DNA of 64,000 nt from Asterella californica (GCA_036924285.1 JAYKYS010000001.1:28085501-28149500), one strand, 5' to 3'. Counted from the first letter of the stretch, positions 39,775 through 53,241 are shown. The notes: generated from the sequence alone by a model not told the origin. A program made the numbers and translations.

Positions 39775-42700
39775 TCCATTTCACTACACGATAAATAATT
39801 CCCCTCTTCTTTTCTGATTTTTCACGACCAACGTATAGCTATGCTACCGCATAGCAACAATCAGACACAAATTATGCAAGCACAATATCGTCGTGGGATG
39901 ATCTTGATGCAATAGCTGAAATTAGCATGCGGCTGTAAGATTGATATTTTGGCACAATTCTGCTAGTAGATAGAACATTCAAGCTTTATCGAATACCTTT
40001 CTGTATTTTTGGTTTGTAACAGTGAAATAAAGTTCAATTACTTTTTGAAATGACATTATACAGTATGTGAGACAAGTTGAATGGTCTTTATTTTCAAAAC
40101 TGACTTAATACAATATGTGAGACAAGTTGAATTATTTAAAGTTAGATATTTTATTAAATATATTTAGAAATTTCATGTTTGAATTATAGACAATCAGGTA
40201 GAAGAACTTAGAGACTTAGAAGAGCATTTTAAGACTGTCAATTATCCAATTTTAGTGAATACATTTATTTCTTTTCTTCTTAGCCGTATCCACTGCTTGT
40301 GGAGGCATGTTGACGAACAACGCTCTCTCACAAGAAAGAGTAAGATCACTTTGACTTTATGATCTCTCTAGTTTGGATTCGGATCTGTCGCTTTCACAAA
40401 AAATCTCTCCCAAAACTAGAAAATGTGGATGTCGACGCTTGTCCATGAACTAGTAGACCGGACAATCTTCCAATTTCTCTCTCAAATTTCAAAGTCGCTC
40501 CACTACAATGAAACTTCAATGTGGAGCACAAAATGGAGAAGAGAGCATTCATATCATAGATCAAATATACTATCTTTAGTAACAATCTGTAAGTAACATA
40601 ATTCAAAAACTTATGGTCAACTTTGTAAGTCTCTTCTAAAAACAACGAGCATTCAATCTGATAGAGCTGGCCGTAGAACTTTTGTCATAGAGCCGCAACA
40701 AATGGACTTTATTCCTCCGGCCATAAAAGAATCTTTCTTTCTAGCTTTGACACCTCTTAATATTAACAAAGTAGTATATGATGTGTACATGTACAGAGTT
40801 CGAGTTTAAAGGTGAGTGAACGATAATGAATGAATATAAATAATAAAAGTTGTAGTGTATAATAGGATAATTCATCAGGCTGTCACTATTCTACCAGGTA
40901 CTTGTGAATGCAACTTTGAGGCGAAGAGTATATTATTATAGAGTTATCTGTAACTTGGTTATACGCAAGTGTTATCTGTAAATTGGTGTAAATTTTGATC
41001 AATCAATTTACTTTCATTCTAAACTTATTTCTCTCATCATTTAAACATTTTTGCTGGTTATAATAGTTTGGAGTTCAATTGAATATTGTTACTACACCAT
41101 GTGCGACTTAATGAAAGTATGGAAAAAATAAATATATTTATTATATTTATAACTATCTTTATATTTATTATAACTTAATATATTAATAAATTATGTTAAT
41201 GTATAGTAATAAAATATTAAACATAATAATTAAGTGTCTTAAATTATCTCAAAATAAAAAAAAAGATTGATGGTTAGTTTGAAATATTAAATAATTATGC
41301 TATGCAAGCCGGATATTACTTATATATGTACGAGATTTGTGATCATGTTTTTGGATATATTTTATTAATCATTTTTTATTCATAAAATATACAATGTCTT
41401 ATTTTGTTATTAATTAGCCTGTATTAGCACTAGTTGTATTATTACTATCTATAATTATAAAATAATCACATATAAAAGATAATCTTTAAATAGACATTAT
41501 TTCTTAAGTAAGTTGAGTTTACTTCTAGAAGGCAATCTAAACACCATCTTATGCACAGAATGTAGCATACTGCAGTAAGAAAAGAGAACTTATACTAAAA
41601 GAGAAATATATAAATATTATTTTGTTTAATAAAATTAATAAGTATGTTATTTAATATATATATATATATTATAATCAAAATCAAAATTCATAAATGATTT
41701 AAAATAAAGATCTTATAACTTCTAACAATTCTAAAATTTTATATTGTGAAATCAATAGAAAAATAAAAAATAATATCATGATAGTAATAATAATATAATT
41801 TAAAATAATAATAAATATCACACATGATACTCAAGTCTATACTTAACGACACCCTGAGTACGATAGCAACAAAAGACAACTCTAAAAGGTAAATCTTGGA
41901 TTATAATATTGATCGCTCTTTTGAAGTAGTTGAGGAATCACCAACTGAACGTCTAGATCTGAAGATTGAATGGAACGTCATGAGAACTAATTGCATGGAC
42001 AGTATGATACTTTAAGTCGAAGGCTCTTGGAACCAAACAAAGAGCAAGTCTAACGAAACGAAGAAAACCAATTTAAGTATTCAACATGTTATCTGAAAAG
42101 AACTTTTGACGGTCCGTGCTGAGAAGTCTCTGGTCCAATTTACCGATAGAAGACGAAGTAGGACGAGTCATATTACTTCAGAAAACATAGTTCGTGATTA
42201 GTTAAGAAAAATCTTTAATAAATGTTGAACCTATTAGAACTCCAAGTGACCATTCAAGTGAGTACTTGTTCACTTCAGCTAATTATGACCAGTACCTCTA
42301 GTTCACCTTACCACTCCAGCTTCACTTCAAGACAAATGTACAAGGGGACCGATAGTATAAATGTAAGGGACTCCTGATTCGGGACCGTGATCATTGAGAA
42401 TAATCAGAAAGATGTACATTAAATGCTTCCACCAGAAGAGAACACAGGCTAAGATGAACTCCTACTTACTTAGATAGGACTTCATCCTCATGATCAACAC
42501 GCGAAGCCTGTCAAACCATCCAATCAGTGACATGAAGAAGACCAGATAATATAGTTATAGCAGCGAACAAACGAATGTTACAAAGCAACAAGATAAAGTA
42601 CCTGCAGCTGGCCCGGCTATAGATTAATGTTCCTATTCACTTCTCTCACCACAGAGAATCTCACTGTCACGGGGTCCTTTACCCTGCTGCCTCAGTACCC

Positions 42701-43402
42701 TAAACCTAAAGTACTACCAAAGTGTAAGTAGAAAAATAAGATAGTTGTATATGCGTCACATATTATATATAATTAACAGTTCACCACTTCAACTAGCATC
42801 GGCCCAGAGATAATGATTTCGTGAGAGATTTTACATTATTAAATGAAGGCGAGGACCATCTGGAAGGGTCTAGTTCTAAAATGTTTAGCACTAGATACTC
42901 TGCCATTACAAGGCAGTGAATCCTCTAGAATGATTTATAACTGGACAGCTTTTTAAAGCTAATAGACTTTTCTGCACTTTGTGCGTTCACCAAAATACGT
43001 GCATGGTGAAGCATACATTTGAAAAGTGTGTTGAAGAACTGAATATGTACACATTTTGAACAGACCTGTGCTTCATAGCTACTAAGTCTTGGATGTGATG
43101 GACCTATCTATTTATCCTTCCAACCTGGTGATATTTCAGAGAAGTGATCCTCATGATATCAACAAAGTTTCAACAAATTACCATAAATTTATTTCCAGGA
43201 AGTATTTCGAGCCTCATGACTGATATTATTCGTCCAAAGAATGGGAGAGTTATCAAATTCTCCATGGGGAACGTGATCTCCTGAAGATCGAGGTTGAGCG
43301 AACCTCAGGACTTGAGCAGATCAGAAACAAGCAGCAAAGCCAGAAAATTCGTGAAGGACAGTAGAAACCACCGGATGATCCTATTAACTCCTCAGCGGGC
43401 AC
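39775..43402. other. AT-rich intergenic DNA
   Basis: No ORF of note on either strand. Strongly AT-rich from about 41070 to 41840, with a (TA)n run near 41655..41672. A TTTATT at 43188..43193, AATAAA on the minus strand, about 210 bp past the peroxidase stop, could be its poly(A) signal. Confidence 0.5.
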
Positions 43403-45263
43403 TTAATTTGTTCTGCTGCATGTCCTTCGAATCTGACCCTGCGTGCCTGTGAGAACACCGATCCTACCCATCTTCTCAATAGCGTTGATGAACTCATTGT
43501 TAAAAGGTGAACCAGGTTTGTTCTGAGTGAGTATGATTTTGCGTGCTGCTGGATCTCTCTTGATAGCATCGTCGGAGATGAGAATGGTTTTGCTGCGGAG
43601 AACGTTGGAGTAGTAGTTGAAGTCCCAAGTATCCTTTGGCTTTGTCTGGTCATTCCTGATAAGCGTCGTGTTGTCGCCTTGTGGGCACTGTCTCTTCAGA
43701 ATAGCAGCGAATGCGGAATCGATTGACGGATCGGTGGGGTTTGCCGCGGAGAAGCTGTATAGACGAGTTTGCATGGTAGCACATCGGGTAAATCCAACGG
43801 TATGGGCACCTGTACACGTTCTTATGATCAGTATGGATAGTTTAATTCATTGTGAGTCTGTTTGCTTGAGACAGAGGATACTTATCAATAAAAGGAGTAG
43901 TAGCTACTTAAACGAAGAAGCATATCTTTTACAAATGAGCTGGAGCTCATCATCGAAAGAACTATCACCGTTTTCTAGTGTACATGTTCATGGTGTGAAG
44001 TCATTCAGTTCTCGCTTTTCTAATATTCGGATTCTTTCTCGTACCAAACATGAACTGAATCATTTCATCTCAGTTTTACAGCAAATTACAACTCATGCGA
44101 ATTCGAACTATACTCCACAGCCATGTATCCAGCCAGCTGCAGTGGAGTTAGTCAGCGTTGTACGGCCTAATGACAGAGATCTCAATCACGGACATAATAC
44201 AGAAGCTCGGACTCGCTAAGTCTGAAGATTTACCTGAAAGAATGACCATGTCCTTATTTGTCAGACCCTTGCTGTTGAACAGATTGGACAAGGTAGTGAA
44301 GTTTGCAAAGGGCGGTGGTAGATCTCTGTTCGCTTCAGCTGCGGATGTCACGGTTCCATCTCTTCGGCCCACCGGCACTGACCAGGTAATACCTCCGAAC
44401 TACATACGTACAAGTCAATTCACAAGTCACCCCAACGCGCTTACAAATGCATAATATTAGTTTATCTCATTTGCGGTCCGCACAGCTATAGAATATGAGA
44501 AATCTCTGATCTGTTTAGGCTCACTGGCCAGCACTCGGTAAATACATGACTGGCCTGCAGAATTCGGTTCCATTCAAAACTAAGAAAATTTAATCTCTTC
44601 TAAGTGCGAAACTGCTTTCGAAAGATGGAATTTCAAAGTTTGATAAGGTAGAGTCGCTTACTGCTCGCATCGCGTCTCGGGCCGAAAGAGCAAGAATGTC
44701 TGCGCAGGACACCACGCCTGGGCATAGAGCTTCGATCTTCGACTTAACATCGTCTATGACATCAAACCCCCGGAGCGAATTTATGTTACCTAGACCCTCC
44801 TTCTCCCCTTGACCGCCACGAGGACTGTTCAGTAAAACCGAACCATCGCAACCCTGCATGTAATTAACACAGACACAGACAGCTGAACGTTTACGTTACG
44901 ATCGAGGTGATTTTTCCCCAGTGAAACTTCCTCTGAATATATAACTCGAAGGAACAGTTGCCGGTAATGATCCGTTCTATCGAAGAGTCGTGTTATCTGA
45001 GATGACGGCGTGCTTGCCAGGGACAGATCTGTAGAGCTGTTCTGAATATTACGTACCCGAACGAAGCAGTCGTGGAAGTGCAAGCGAAGCAGAGCCGGAG
45101 CCAGCGTCCTGTTTCTGCTTATATGTCCTCGAACAATTTCATCTATCCTGGCTGTGGCATTTGGGCACCTAGAGTTGTAGAATGTGGTAGAGAGCTGGGC
45201 GTCAACTGTGCTCGCCATGATGATCAGAGCTCCAAAGGTCCAAAGCATCCATTTCGAATCCAT
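43403..45263 (-). CDS. Class III secretory peroxidase, 4 exons, 323 aa
   Basis: Exons on the minus strand: 45263..45057, 44853..44662, 44399..44234, 43809..43403, with GT-AG introns of 203, 262 and 424 bp. The joined frame is open for 323 codons, the usual family length. A signal peptide covers about residues 1-22 (cut before QLSTTFY). Distal haem site RLHFHDCFV: Arg60, His64. GCDGSVLL (70-77) is the calcium/disulfide region. Proximal haem ligand His191 in LSGAHTVGFTRC. VPVGRRDG precedes the substrate loop. Eight Cys (33, 66, 71, 113, 119, 198 and two later) fit four disulfides. It oxidises phenolics with H2O2 in the apoplast or vacuole. The ATG has A at -3 and G at +4. It looks functional and is the only intact host gene here. 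Confidence 0.95.
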
Positions 45264-45296
45264 TCTCAATGGTATCGTCCAAAAGTCGACGCGTAT

Positions 45297-45304
45297 GGGC
45301 CCAG
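45297..45304 (-). promoter_or_regulatory. TGGGCCCA motif upstream of peroxidase
   Basis: A palindromic TGGGCCCA, the core of plant site II/TCP-binding elements, 34 bp upstream of the start codon, which is close and perhaps within the 5' UTR. No convincing TATA box was found nearby. Confidence 0.3.
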
Positions 45305-48300
45305 AAATGTAAATAATATCTAGCCCGTACTAGCTTGGATGAGTTTGACAGTGACTGTCTATTTTCTCATCCAAAACTACGACTGACTAGCAGAAGAATG
45401 CATTTACTTCTTGGAGCAGGTATTCCCAGTCTTCAAGTTCTCAATCTTACTCAGGAAATGCACTTGAGTAGCTATCGAGGGACTTGAAGACTGATGCTCA
45501 TTATCGGTTGGATTTCATCCTTTATCGTGTAGTGCAGGGAGGTACAAGTTCTGAACAGCATTTCTGCACACGCTATACTTGCTTGACTTGCTCACTAGCG
45601 CATTGCTTCTGGAAATTCTTGCTCCTCACGTTTCGGTTGTAGCTCTAAGGCTCGAACAGTACGCTTTTTGATGTACCTAAATCGTGATCTCGCTGTAGCA
45701 ATACACAAACTATATTCTGAAATTTTTTAATCTTCTCCTGATGCCTACATGAGACACGATTGACACTACTTATTCTACATAAGTCAGTCGTCACGTGCAA
45801 GTTCTGCTGTCTACACACACACAGTTCAATTCCTTCAGGGAAGTACTCAACTTCTAGCTCAAACTTCATTAATTAATAAACGTTGATTATAATCAACGTT
45901 TAGTCTATACAGTATTAGCCGGCACAACGCAAGCGCTTGACGATATGCTGTGTGCTGAAAATACTGACTCAGAGATCTTCTGCCGACTTCTGGAACGCTG
46001 ATTGTGGCTGGTAATCAGCAGCACCAGCTGCAATTCGATAATATGAAAGGAAAACTGCGCAGATTAATGTATTAATTATCTGTATCAGGATTTACCTCGA
46101 CACTTGAAAATCCATAAGTCTGGACCTCGTTGTTACAGTGGTAGAACAGATGAAGAGGTTGAACTTAATATTAAAGCTTGAAAGAGATCTCGTAAGTTTC
46201 GTGGTTATTGTAAATTAATACTCGTTCTCTAATGTTCATTCTCGATTCTTATACCGTCTACAGACCTGTCTATTACTAATTAGTAATGCATGCTGGCTGA
46301 ATACTATTGACATCAGCCGATGCGTATGTATGGGCATTCTTCACGTCATCGATTAACTATAGCATGGCCATGCTAATGCAGACTTTGTTCACGTTCTCTC
46401 GTTTCAGATATATAGCGCACCAATCTCAACAGCTGTTTATTATACTCCTGAAGGGTACTCCAAGTGCTTACTACGTTCGATATAGTTTGTTTCCATATCT
46501 TATGCATTTTTCCTATTTATATTTATATACTTCTTTGTATATTCACCTCTCAGGAAGAGAGAAATATGCAAAAGGTTTTTAATTTTTTAATTTTTTTTAA
46601 GGTTAGGTTATAAATTATAAATAAATTTTTTTTTGATAGACGTTTTAGATTTTTATACTAAAAGAAAGTTTTGTTCGCATGAGTGATTTATGAGTTTTTT
46701 AAAACTGAAATGAACATGTATAATCAAGTTATGAACTAAGTTTTAAATTAAGTGATTTAAATTTAATATATTAGATTTAGTAAAACTTGCTAAATTCTGT
46801 TTACATAATTATAATTTGACACCCTTTAGAACAATATTTTTCTCATGACTATGCATTTTAATACACCATACTTTTCACTAATTTTTTCTAAAATTTTTCT
46901 ATTTAAACGTTTATCTTTTTACTCCGTTTTTTGTTTTTGCAGTTTAGATGCATATTTTGTTTGATTTGAGTTGCTATCTGCCGAGCGACTTCCCCGGCGA
47001 TAAGTTACACGTCCTAACTATAGCAGTTCCAAAACGAGATGGTGCCCGACATCTATGTAGTGCGTCGTCTTCTCGTGCGATCTTCTCAGTTCTCCACTTG
47101 AAATATTGTCTGCTTATAGCTGTTTACACGTAAGTACTCATTCATGCAAACAGCTTCGCCTCCCCATCTTAAGACCGCCTTAGTTGCTACACGCGTCACC
47201 TGTCACACACGGTGTCACCTGGTCTTGAAACGTTCATTTGGCCCTGGGGTTCCTTCGTAGATAGGAAGCAAGCCCTTCCAGTTGAACTGCGAGGTTGCAT
47301 TACGTCTCATGCATATGATCAGATTGCTAACTTCTCTTGTTGCCATTCACTTCCTCTGACTGGTACAATACATGTTATGCGCTAGAATCACCCTTAAAGT
47401 TTGCGTTATTCCAGGACCCGAAGAGGGAAGATTATGGCAAAGATGTAAAAGTTATTCCTTCAGACGAGGAAAATTCACATGCTGAAAATCGTGTTCAATA
47501 TTAATGGCACCAGCAGAGTAAAGTTCACGTATGTGATAGTGAGGTAACTTTGGATATCAAATGCTCAAATCGACTACGATGAAAACCTTTATTTTGGTAA
47601 TAGTTATATTTTATATTTATACAACAACAACTATTATACTGAATGAAACAAAACCAGTAAAATTCCGATTTTGACTAATATCGACTTGAAAGATGCTAAT
47701 AGATGCACTGCCCAGGTAAATATTCTTAAAGAATGTTTAATTGCGCAGTGCATTGTTATTTTTATTTGTTAGATATTACATTCAGGAAATGAAAATCTAT
47801 ATATTCCTAAAACTTACTTTAAGTTGAATACAATTATTTTAATCTCACGTATATTTAACAACTGAAGTAACTGTTGTGTATGTCTGCGTGAAGTATGTGA
47901 GACCGAATTCTGATCCATTAGATAGAAATTAGATCTTCATTAGTTAAATTGCTTCTTTTAAGCGGATACTCGTGGAGTGTTATAATATAGATAAAATCAA
48001 TAAATTATGATATAGCATGTCTTGGAGCAATACATTTCACGTAATGTCCAGTTATATATCAGATGAATATGTTTACACAGATTGAATTTGAAAAAAAGTT
48101 CTATTAATTATCATCTTTGTTCATAGTTATTATATAAATATGCGAGGAGTTAAACAAGATCTGTATTCTGAAGTTTTTATTTTTAGACTCAAAGTAACAC
48201 ATTATTATATACACAGTAGTAAAATATGGACAGAAGAAACAAATTAGTGTTTATGATATTCATAGTACATATGCAGCCTAGGCTACATGGAGGTAAAAGC

Positions 48301-49804
48301 CTATTTAAAACCCAATTATCTCAGTTATGTACAAATCTAGAAGTAGGACGTTACTCCGACACTACCACAATAGCTAGAGGTAACCAAGTTTTGAACATAT
48401 GAATCTGATGCAGATCTAGATCTCGCGTTAGATCTATCTACTCCCATCGTCTTGTTACACAAATCCAAAAAGAATATAAATATAAATGGATAAAAACAAA
48501 TAAACAGAAAATGTATGTAAGGCATGTTAAAGACTTACCCTGCTGCCCTTCTCTAGTCAACGCGACCTGTTCAGAATCTCTTCAGAACTTCTTCAGTTGA
48601 CTTTAAGGGATAACCATGATCAGGTCCTCCTCATCATCAGAAAAGAGTTTGTTGTCCTGTTCTTAAGAGTGAAGATGCTGCAAAAACCTGATACAAATGA
48701 AGAATAACTAGTACGATTTAAGAAAAACACTTTAAGTTCGAACGTAGAAGTTGTGGTTGTTTACCTTCCTGCAAGAACTATCCGACCAAGGAGTACGTAC
48801 TAGTAGGAGGAGTTCACGTGAGGATCCACTCCACGAGATAGTATCAGATATTTAGAAAGAAACACTCAATGGTTTGACGTATAACAGACGTGCCACTGGA
48901 AGTGAGAGGATAAACTTGAAGGTGCGAAAAGAGAGGTGGTAAATAAAAGGTGTTAGAGATATAGACATATTAAGTGATGAAGGAAGGCTAAAGTGTTACC
49001 AGAGCACGGGCTGAAATAGTACTAGTACATCCTCCACTAGCGGAAAATGAAAATATTCACCTCATTTACAGTGTACATGAGGTGTACACTTAATTTATAT
49101 TCTAACCCTTCCTAAGTCTCCACTTATGATTTATATTTGGATCAGTTGGCTACTCCAAGACTGATTAATATATATAATTCATGAATTAATTTAACCTTTT
49201 AAATAACTTATTATAATATATTTACATAATTTCTAATAAGAGAAAACGAAATTCACTGTACCAAGCAGTGGGGAAGAATATGAACGAGATCTCCACTAAG
49301 TAAAGACGTGAAAACTGTTAAGTACAAGACAATGAAAAATAGAAATAGGACCAATTAAAACTTGACAATCTGCTAGAGTCCAGAATGAGCTCCAGAGGTA
49401 CTCCGATAACTCCACCTCTTCCTGACCTGTCCAAATTCCAAAATTACACCTCAGCGTTGATCTAGGTTAAACTCTTGATCTCTCATATTTCAACTTAGTA
49501 GCAAGAAATGCAATATAAGATGTAGAAGTACACTAATTTACAGCGAGAATATCAATCCATCATGTTTTACCTTGATGAGGGAGAGTCTCCACCTTCCAAC
49601 ATGGAGTTGCAGGTTCAGTCCCTCACACCTCTCTAACCTAAGAGATGGGGGAACTCTAGTTGGCAGTTGGTGTATCATAGACTACGAGAAGAGAGTAAGT
49701 TTATCATGTATCCAAGGAGAGTAAAATTTGTCCTCTATGCTTGATACGACATTTGGTGCAAACAAGCACGATTGATGAAAAATGCTAGAATCTATGAGCA
49801 ACAT
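45305..49804. other. Intergenic DNA upstream of the peroxidase
   Basis: No supportable gene. Contains a 26-bp perfect palindrome (45877..45902), a small hairpin at 49070..49090 (AGTGTACA/TGTACACT), and AT-rich stretches around 46570..46930. A 61-codon ORF at 46948..47133 has no recognisable motif. Confidence 0.5.
45877..45902. repeat. 26-bp perfect palindrome
   Basis: Half-site TAAACGTTGATTA followed by its exact reverse complement, centred between 45889 and 45890. It lies 614 bp upstream of the peroxidase start codon. AACGTT and TGATTA cores are typical of plant transcription-factor sites, but no factor is assigned. Confidence 0.8.
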
Positions 49805-50060
49805 TGACTAAGACTTAGGACGATAGAGGAAGATGATTGGATACTTGTCTACAACAACAGTCTAGACAACCAGCATAGCACTTTAAGAAAATTCTTGAGA
49901 TGTTGATTCTGGCCGTATGTGATTGTACTCGACAATGCACGTACGGGTTACATGAGCTAGTGGAGCAAAGATTAAGGTACTGACTGCGGATAAGAGGAAT
50001 AAGATATTCAAGAAATGAGATGAACAAAGGAATCTTGAAGATCTCGATATTGAATTGCGT
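49805..50060 (+). pseudogene. D-family integrase C-terminal relic (element E)
   Basis: Reads RLRTIEEDDWILVYNNSLDNQHSTLRKF, against EGDWVLVYDCSLDNQHSVLRKF in element D. In a shifted frame VLTADKRNKIFKK, a stop and DEQRNLEDLDIELRSKV match VPIAGKRVKLFKKRDEE. An acidic stretch follows as in D. Stops and frameshifts abound, so this is an old relative in plus orientation. Confidence 0.75.
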
Positions 50061-50177
50061 TCAAAGGTATGAAGATGAGGACGACGATGACACAAGAGAG
50101 GACGATGAGATCATGTGGGGTGCTGGTCCACTCTTTGCTTGTATCTTTTTGGTGCATGCTGGACGATGCACATGTTT

Positions 50178-50189
50178 AGAAGGGGTGGA
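50178..50189 (+). other. Polypurine tract of relic E
   Basis: AGAAGGGGTGGA directly before TGTCGTGTCG at 50190. Near-identical to the PPT and LTR start of element D. Confidence 0.7.
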
Positions 50190-50795
50190 TGTCGTGTCGA
50201 GGATCGACTATGGTGTTAACTAAAGATTTTAGAATGGAATTTACCAACTTATTCCAAATATGTCTCTAATAGCATCACTGGATAGCTGATCAAAATTGGT
50301 GTTTTTTATTGCCGTGAACAAATCTAAGATGATGGAGTTATGAGGATTTTGTGAATTATAATGCTGACAGGATTTTAGAATTTTGTGCGTCATAATGCTG
50401 ATAGGACATTTAACAGGTTGACATGGCATCCAAGACATTGATGAGGTTGAGTGCTTATATGGCAGGATACTCACATGGTGGTTGCTGAGTGGATGGAGAT
50501 GTTGACGAGATGTTAGGGCTAAAATTACAAGTTTGGATGATGCGACATAGTGCATGCTTGAGACTTGACGATTGGACACACATGCCACTTGGCAGATCTC
50601 CATGCAAGACACTTGGCATGCGCAAAAGACAACACTTGGACTTTTATCCTCCAGCTTCCAAACACTATAAAAGCTGAGGGTTCTAAAGTTCAGTCTAGTG
50701 ATTTTGGATTAGACATTGACAAGCTTTCTAGATTTTTAGTCAGGATTTAAGAAGGTTGGGTTGGGGATATTTTGAGTCACTTTGGATCTAGGCAT

Positions 50796-50825
50796 CAAAA
50801 TTGTGCAAGGCCTCGCACAATTTTG
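50796..50825. repeat. 11-bp perfect hairpin
   Basis: CAAAATTGTGC and GCACAATTTTG flank AAGGCCTC. Single-arm variants of GCACAATTT recur near 51095 and 51328. Confidence 0.65.
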
Positions 50826-51797
50826 GTCTTGTGAGGTCACAGAAAACTTCAAACGGTCGTACAAGCCGCTACAAAGGTCAGAATCAAGACTTTTTGGTAT
50901 TGTTGGATAGGTTTTTCTGAGCCCGTTATACTGATACCAAGAACGTAAAGTTTCAACTTAAGGAGACGAAGTTACAACCGTTTGAAGTTCTGGTTAGTTT
51001 TCAAGTTTTTCAAGAAAACTTTTGCGAGACTTCGTCCAGTTTCACCACAAGGAGGTGTTAGGAGATCTAGGTCTCAAAAGTGTACTAGCCCTCGCACAAT
51101 TTAGGTCTAGAGGAGGGTAAGAAACCTTTGAAAGGGCAGAACTTTTGCACATGGTTCAAATCTGTGCATGTTACGTACCATCATCATCAAAAACACTAGA
51201 TTCGGAACAAAGTCAAGGATCTTACAGCAGGTTGAGATTTTCGGCTGATATTTGGATTTCTGGCAGAACAGTTCCACCACAAGGAGAAGCTGGGAGAGGT
51301 CTAGAGTCAAAAAATGGAAGAGTCCTTGCACAATTCAGTGCTCAAGAGGGATAGAAACATTTGGAAAGGCAGAACTATTTGTACAAAGCTTGTATACGTA
51401 CGTGCACGCTAGGTACCTTTGGAAAGGTCTTTTCAAGAATTTTCTGGTGACACTAAAAACACAAATTGAAGAAACAAAGAACATTCTACATCGAGTTGAA
51501 GTTTTTGGCATACTTTTGGTATTTTTGACCAAACTGCCCTCGTGCAATCTTTCTACTATTTGGGTAGGGTTAGAGCATAAGGATCCAAAACTGTATGAAC
51601 GCTCATATAGTTTTCAGTCACAAGTCACACCGGGGCTTTAAACAGCCATAACTATTTTAGTTAAAATCAGTTTGAGACAAGAGTGGTACCTTGAAAAGAA
51701 CTTGCCGAAAGCTTTCCAGCAAGACCAAGATCTGTCGATTTGGAACAGCATTGTGGATACAAGAGAGGTTTGAAGTTTGGATGAAGTTTCAGACTTA

Positions 51798-51911
51798 GTA
51801 CAAAACTATGCGAGCCCACGCAGTTTCATCTTGGTGGAGAGAGGTTTGGGTAAAGTACAAAACTGCACGAGCCCATGCAGTTTCACCTTGGTGAATAGAG
51901 GTTTGGGTAAA
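51798..51911 (+). repeat. Two 57-bp tandem repeats
   Basis: Units 51798..51854 and 51855..51911 both start GTACAAAACT and end GAGGTTTGGGTAAA, with a GCGAGCCC or ACGAGCCC core. Confidence 0.75.
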
Positions 51912-53028
51912 ATTCTTCGGGCTGTCATAACTTTGTGCAGAAGGGTCCATTTGCGACGTTCTAGATACAGTTCAAAATCAGAGTTTTGCAAGGATCAAGC
52001 TTGACACTCCAGTTTTTGGATTTGGTGAATAGTGTGGAGGATTTTGGAGTTTGAAGGTCGTGGACTTAGAAGTGACATAACTTCTTGTATGGGTGTGCTT
52101 AGAGAACCGTTGGACTTTGATTTTTTAAGGGCTACGCTATAGCATTAGATCAAGGTTTTAGAGATTTATGTTAAGACCACACACCATTGAGTTTGTCTGT
52201 AAACTATGTGAATAATTAACAAAAGTAGAAAGTAGGAATTTAGACTAGAATTTTACACTCATACGTTATCGTTCGTGTTTCTCGACCTTACGTGTTTTCC
52301 ACAACCAGATATCTCACGTATATCGAATGCATCTTGCGTGTCCTATGATACAAAAATGTGCACCCCTTAGCAATATGGCTCCCCACAGTTGTAGCAAGTA
52401 AACTTATAATCATTGCCTCCCTGAGGTGTTTGCCCCTTTGGTTTCAATCTTGTTTGCTATCGCTTTGCTGTCGGGACAGAAAAGTTTTTCCGATCCTTCT
52501 CACCCTCGTTCCATTATTGCTTGAAGCCCTTATTCTTCTTGTGAACCTTTTCCATGTTGCGCGGTTTTAAAAGTTTATGTTGCTAGAGTTTATCGTCCTC
52601 AATCCACTCTCTCTGTTTCAAAAGTTTAACACTTGTCTCGGAACATGATGATCGATTAACAAGGAAGTATGACCGCAGATTGAGCCTACATCTGCATAAG
52701 AAAAAACATGAAAACTTCAGTGAAAATCATATGTTTTGACGATCAATGTCTATCGTCCATCACTCGACGCTTATATTTAACATCCAACATTACATTCAAA
52801 TCGTAAAATATGACACATTCCAGAGATAACCAAATCTACAAACATCTTCAGAATTCGATAACATCTAGAGAAGTGATCGGTCAATCACTTCTCCCAGGAG
52901 CGTTAGAAGTGAAATTCCTGATGCATGTGCAAAACATGACAACAAGATAACTAGAGAACATTAGCAAGATTTGCAACTTTCAGAACTGAAAGAAGAAGTG
53001 ATCTCTAGATCACTTCTCAAAGAAGCGG

Positions 53029-53241
53029 TGTCGTGTTGTGGTGCTGCTCTTGTGTGAAATTCTCATAAAATTTGGAATGTGTTTCTTTTCTATGTTTCGC
53101 TTGAGAACGTATTAGATGTCACGTTCACGATTATCTAAGATGTGATATCGCACAATAAAGAGACGTGTCAGCTTTAGTGATCCGTGGACATGCACGTGAG
53201 TGACTCTTGTTGTCAAATTTGAATATAAGATGGAGGGTCGA
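53029..53241 (+). repeat. D-family LTR start fragment, copy 2
   Basis: TGTCGTGTTGTGG at 53029, same content as 2643..2873, ending at the B-like start TGTGATATCC at 53242. The TATA-like motif here is ATATAAGATG. Confidence 0.6.

Larger units (their letters stand above)
50190..52262 (+). repeat. Relic E 3' LTR and adjoining repeat-rich DNA
   Basis: Starts TGTCGTGTCGAGG. The LTR end is not identified. From about 50790 to 52030 loosely repeated phrases recur, such as GCACAATTT, GAGAGGTTTGGGTAAA and CACGCAGTTTCA. No counterpart of the twin LTR ORFs was found here. The mosaic copy 2 begins at 52263. Confidence 0.45.

Noticed and set aside
43617..44219. A 200-codon plus-strand frame
   Set aside because: It spans antisense of peroxidase exon 4 and intron 3; the minus-strand gene explains the openness.
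45644..45869. A 74-codon minus-strand frame upstream of the peroxidase
   Set aside because: Low-complexity composition, no start-context or motif support.
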